Below, in pieces: positions 61,126 to 64,000 of a stretch of 64,000 bases of DNA (the first letter of the stretch is position 1; every line of letters begins with the position of its first letter). The stretch covers positions 1-64,000 of the forward strand of contig JAWPHD010003253.1 in the NCBI GenBank assembly GCA_037043455.1, read 5' to 3'. The notes beneath the pieces were generated by a model. The model made no database searches. It worked only from the letters and a program-made list of their open reading frames with translations, and was not told where the DNA came from. The DNA is from Cyrtodaria siliqua (lineage: Eukaryota; Mollusca; Bivalvia; Adapedonta; Hiatellidae). The position numbers were made by a program, and so were the translations under genes.

Positions 61126-62585
61126 ATATGTTACATTTGATTATTTTAAAAAAAATCACCAGTTTCAAATTTGGTCGATAATGAAGAAGTGAAAATGAAA
61201 TGACAAAAGAATAGGTAATCTACAGATGAAAAATGTGAGTAAATCTAAACCTCAGTATGATATGAAAGATAAGAGACCTTTATACCAAAAGAACTGAAGT
61301 TGAATTGGGTTTTACGCCACACAAACATCAAAAAGTGAACATTTCAAAATCCATAATCTTACATTTTCAAAGAAATGGAAAAAAGAAAACGGCCAAAAAT
61401 CTTTTCAATGTCGAAGTTGCTGCAGACACTCCATTATACTGGAGTAAAGTCAGTTCTTGTTCTGCCACCAATCACGTGGCCCAATAGAAACCACATGGTA
61501 CTTGAATAAATACGGGTTCCCATACGATAACTTGAATATCCGTGACAATGTTTCAGGACTAGTTTTTAAACCTTTACATATCACAGTTTTTTTGATAATC
61601 CTGTTTTGCATACTTTATAACTGGCTATACTGATTATAACTGGCCATATAGTGACTTTGTCAGAAAAAAACACAGTAGCATAATACTTTATACAAATTAC
61701 AGGCAAAAATTCCATTTTGTCCAGTAATAATGAATAGTTAGGGATACACGGTAGCCCCAACCACTAATAGAATTAGATTTTGTTAAGAGGAAGTCCCAAA
61801 TATAATTATATTTCCAGTTAATTTATTTTTTATCTGTTTTCCTGTCGCTGTCAGAGACTATTGGGACCTGCTTTAGTACGGCATATTGACGTACAGACTT
61901 TGTAAATTTGTAAATTTCTAAGGCTTTTAATCTGTTTGATCTAGATAGAAACGGTGCATTTAAATGCTCAAAGAGCATAAGCGTTTTACATGTATGGTCT
62001 TTTCTGAAGTGACATCTAGCATCGGAAATTATTTTCGTTCTATCTGCAAAGTATCATGAAGACCAGTCAAGGAAATCTGGGGAACAAGAATATATTCTGA
62101 TAGCAGCTGATACATACAAAGAATAACAACAAACATGTTTGACTAAATTATGTCCAATGCAAGAATGATAAAACACTTGTGAAAGCTGCACCATCTGAGT
62201 CCTAAATTACGTATTTACAATTTCTACAGCTAATATACAGTCTTAGTGGGAGTTTTTACAGATTAACACAAATTTACACATTAACTCTCCCTTTAAATAT
62301 TTATACAATTTTGTTTTTACTTTTAAAAACCTCAAATAAATTCATCTAGATGTTGGCAACTGATGCATGGTGGTGCATAGTGAAGCACTATGGGTAAAAC
62401 AATGCATGACATACCCATATTAACATGTAAAACGCAGAAGTCACTTTGTACACTTTACAACAATGGACAGGGATTTACGTCTCGTTCCATAAGATGGTTA
62501 TTGGGACAATTCACCCGTAAATGGACAGGTCATGGAACTGGGAGTAAAACCTGCCCAGGACAGATTTCTCTAACCTGGGTCATCC
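61126..62585 (+). other. Unrecognised region
   Basis: About 61300-61330 (GAATTGGGTTTTACGCCACA) is a SINE/LINE tail on the minus strand. No exon-like frame or element ends otherwise. Confidence 0.4.
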
Positions 62586-62589
62586 CACA

Positions 62590-63880
62590 GGACAGTAATA
62601 CAGATGTGTAATGGATGTCTACAACAGGACATACAGGTGTAATGGATTAGACAACAGGACAAAAAGATGTGTAATGGATGTATACAACAGGACATACAGG
62701 TGTAATGGATTAGACAACAGGACAAAAAGATGTGTAATGGATGTATACAACAGGACATACAGGTGTAATGGATTAGACAACAGGACATACAGATGTGTAA
62801 TGGATGTATACAACAGGACATACAGGTGTAATGGATTAGACAACAGGACAAAAAGATGTGTAATGGATGTCTACAACAGGACATACAGGTGTAATGGATT
62901 AGACAACAGGACAAAAAGATGTGTAATGGATGTATACAACAGGACATACAGGTGTAATGGATTAGACAACAGGACATACAGATGTGTAATGGATGTATAC
63001 AACAGGACATACAGGTGTAATGGATTAGACAACAGGACAAAAAGATGTGTAATGGATGTCTACAACAGGACATACAGGTGTAATGGATTAGACAACAGGA
63101 CAAAAAGATGTGTAATGGATGTATACAACAGGACATACAGGTGTAATGGATTAGACAACAGGACATACAGATGTGTAATGGATGTATACAACAGGACATA
63201 CAGGTGTAATGGATAAGACAACAGGACAAAAAGATGTGTAATGGATGTCTACAACAGGACATACAGGTGTAATGGATTAGACAACAGGACATACAGATGT
63301 GTAATGGATGTATACAACAGGACATACAGGTGTAATGGATTAGACAACAGGACAAAAAGATGTGTAATGGATGTATACAACATGACATACAGATGTGTAA
63401 TGGATGTCTACAACAGGACATACAGGTGAGTAATGAATGTCTACAACAGGACATACAGCTGTGTAATGAATGTCTACAACAGGACATACAGATGTGTAAT
63501 GAATGTCTACAACAGGACATACAGATGTGTAATGGATGTATACAACATGACATACAGATGTGTAATGGATGTCTACAACAGGACATACAGGTGAGTAATG
63601 AATGTCTACAACAGGACATACAGCTGTGTAATGAATGTCTACAACAGGACATACAGCTGTGTAATGAATGTCTACACCAGGACATACATATGTGAAATGA
63701 ATGTCTACAACAGGACATACAGATGTGTAATGAATGTCTACAACAGGACATACAGATGTGTAATGAATGTCTACAACATGACATACAGATGTGTAATGAA
63801 TGTCTACAAAAGAACATACAGATGTAAAATGTCTACAACAGGACAGATGTACAGATGTGTAATGGATGTCTACAATATGA
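62590..63880 (+). repeat. 33/30-bp minisatellite (63-bp higher-order unit)
   Basis: Left part (to about 63360): alternation of a 33-bp unit (ATGTGTAATGGATGTATACA ACAGGACATACAG) with a 30-bp variant (GTGTAATGGATTAGACAACA GGACAAAAAG), giving 63-bp blocks and a pattern repeating every third block. Right part: mainly 33-bp units with AATGAATGTCTACAACAGGA. As unit lengths are multiples of 3, frames stay open on both strands (415 codons antisense at 63817-62570, 201 codons sense at 62611-63216). The encoded repeats (SCCRHSLHICM; MDVYNRTYRCNG) have no known domain, and no splice or start context supports expression. Confidence 0.93.
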
Positions 63881-64000
63881 TGTGTAATGGATGTTGATGA
63901 GTTAAAAACGAGATAAACAATAGGACAGTCCTATATACGTGTAATGGATGACAATAAGTTATGAATGAGACAGACCTATTATGCCAGTGCTGAGACATAA

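Noticed and set aside
62570..63817. 415-codon antisense open frame as a real gene
   Set aside because: It is entirely a 33/30-bp tandem repeat whose unit lengths keep any stop-free frame open. There is no recognisable domain, no unique sequence and no splice context. Kept only as a finding to test.

Overview
The window is eukaryotic, intron-rich, AT-rich genomic DNA. The single recognisable gene is split into short exons by long introns packed with interspersed repeats. Repeat style (hairpin-ended elements with internal tandem monomers, tRNA-derived SINEs, TTAA- and TA-flanked MITEs) suggests a marine invertebrate, most likely a bivalve mollusc. That assignment is inference from repeat style and protein similarity; no database was searched.

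Gene content: one glycogen phosphorylase gene (EC 2.4.1.1, GT35 family) lies on the + strand from 473 to 37171. I reconstructed 16 coding exons, every one with GT/AG borders and matching phases. They encode 777 residues that align without a gap to rabbit muscle phosphorylase from about residue 81 to about 720, then run to the C-terminus. The first coding exon (N-terminal regulatory phospho-serine, part of the AMP site) and the promoter lie upstream of the window. All catalytic residues I checked are present: PLP lysine 680, K568/R569, H377, E672, N484, and the G134-G135 loop.

Layout: 1-472 end of the upstream intron; 473-37171 gene; 37172-64000 no recognisable exon except one candidate alternative last exon at 44410-44478. 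The introns and downstream DNA hold a dense repeat landscape. It includes: (i) several sequence-unrelated but structurally alike element families, with a left hairpin AGCTC..GAGCT, tandem monomers, and a right hairpin followed by CTCTTGTTT, resembling non-autonomous Helentron-type elements; (ii) an E/F family with GCCCCC hairpin ends; (iii) three SINE families, one copy with a perfect 12-bp target duplication; (iv) a piggyBac-like MITE family; (v) a TA-flanked MITE; (vi) a decayed hAT element inserted in a 38-bp satellite; (vii) a dead LINE reverse transcriptase; and (viii) many minisatellites.

The most unusual signal is in the gene itself. At four splice junctions, short tandem duplications straddle the exon-intron border. 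The extreme case is a 62-bp unit repeated about 18 times, each copy carrying the last 54 exonic bases plus a consensus 5' splice site. The transcript therefore offers 19 near-identical donors in a row. Three other junctions have matching arrays of decoy 3' splice sites.
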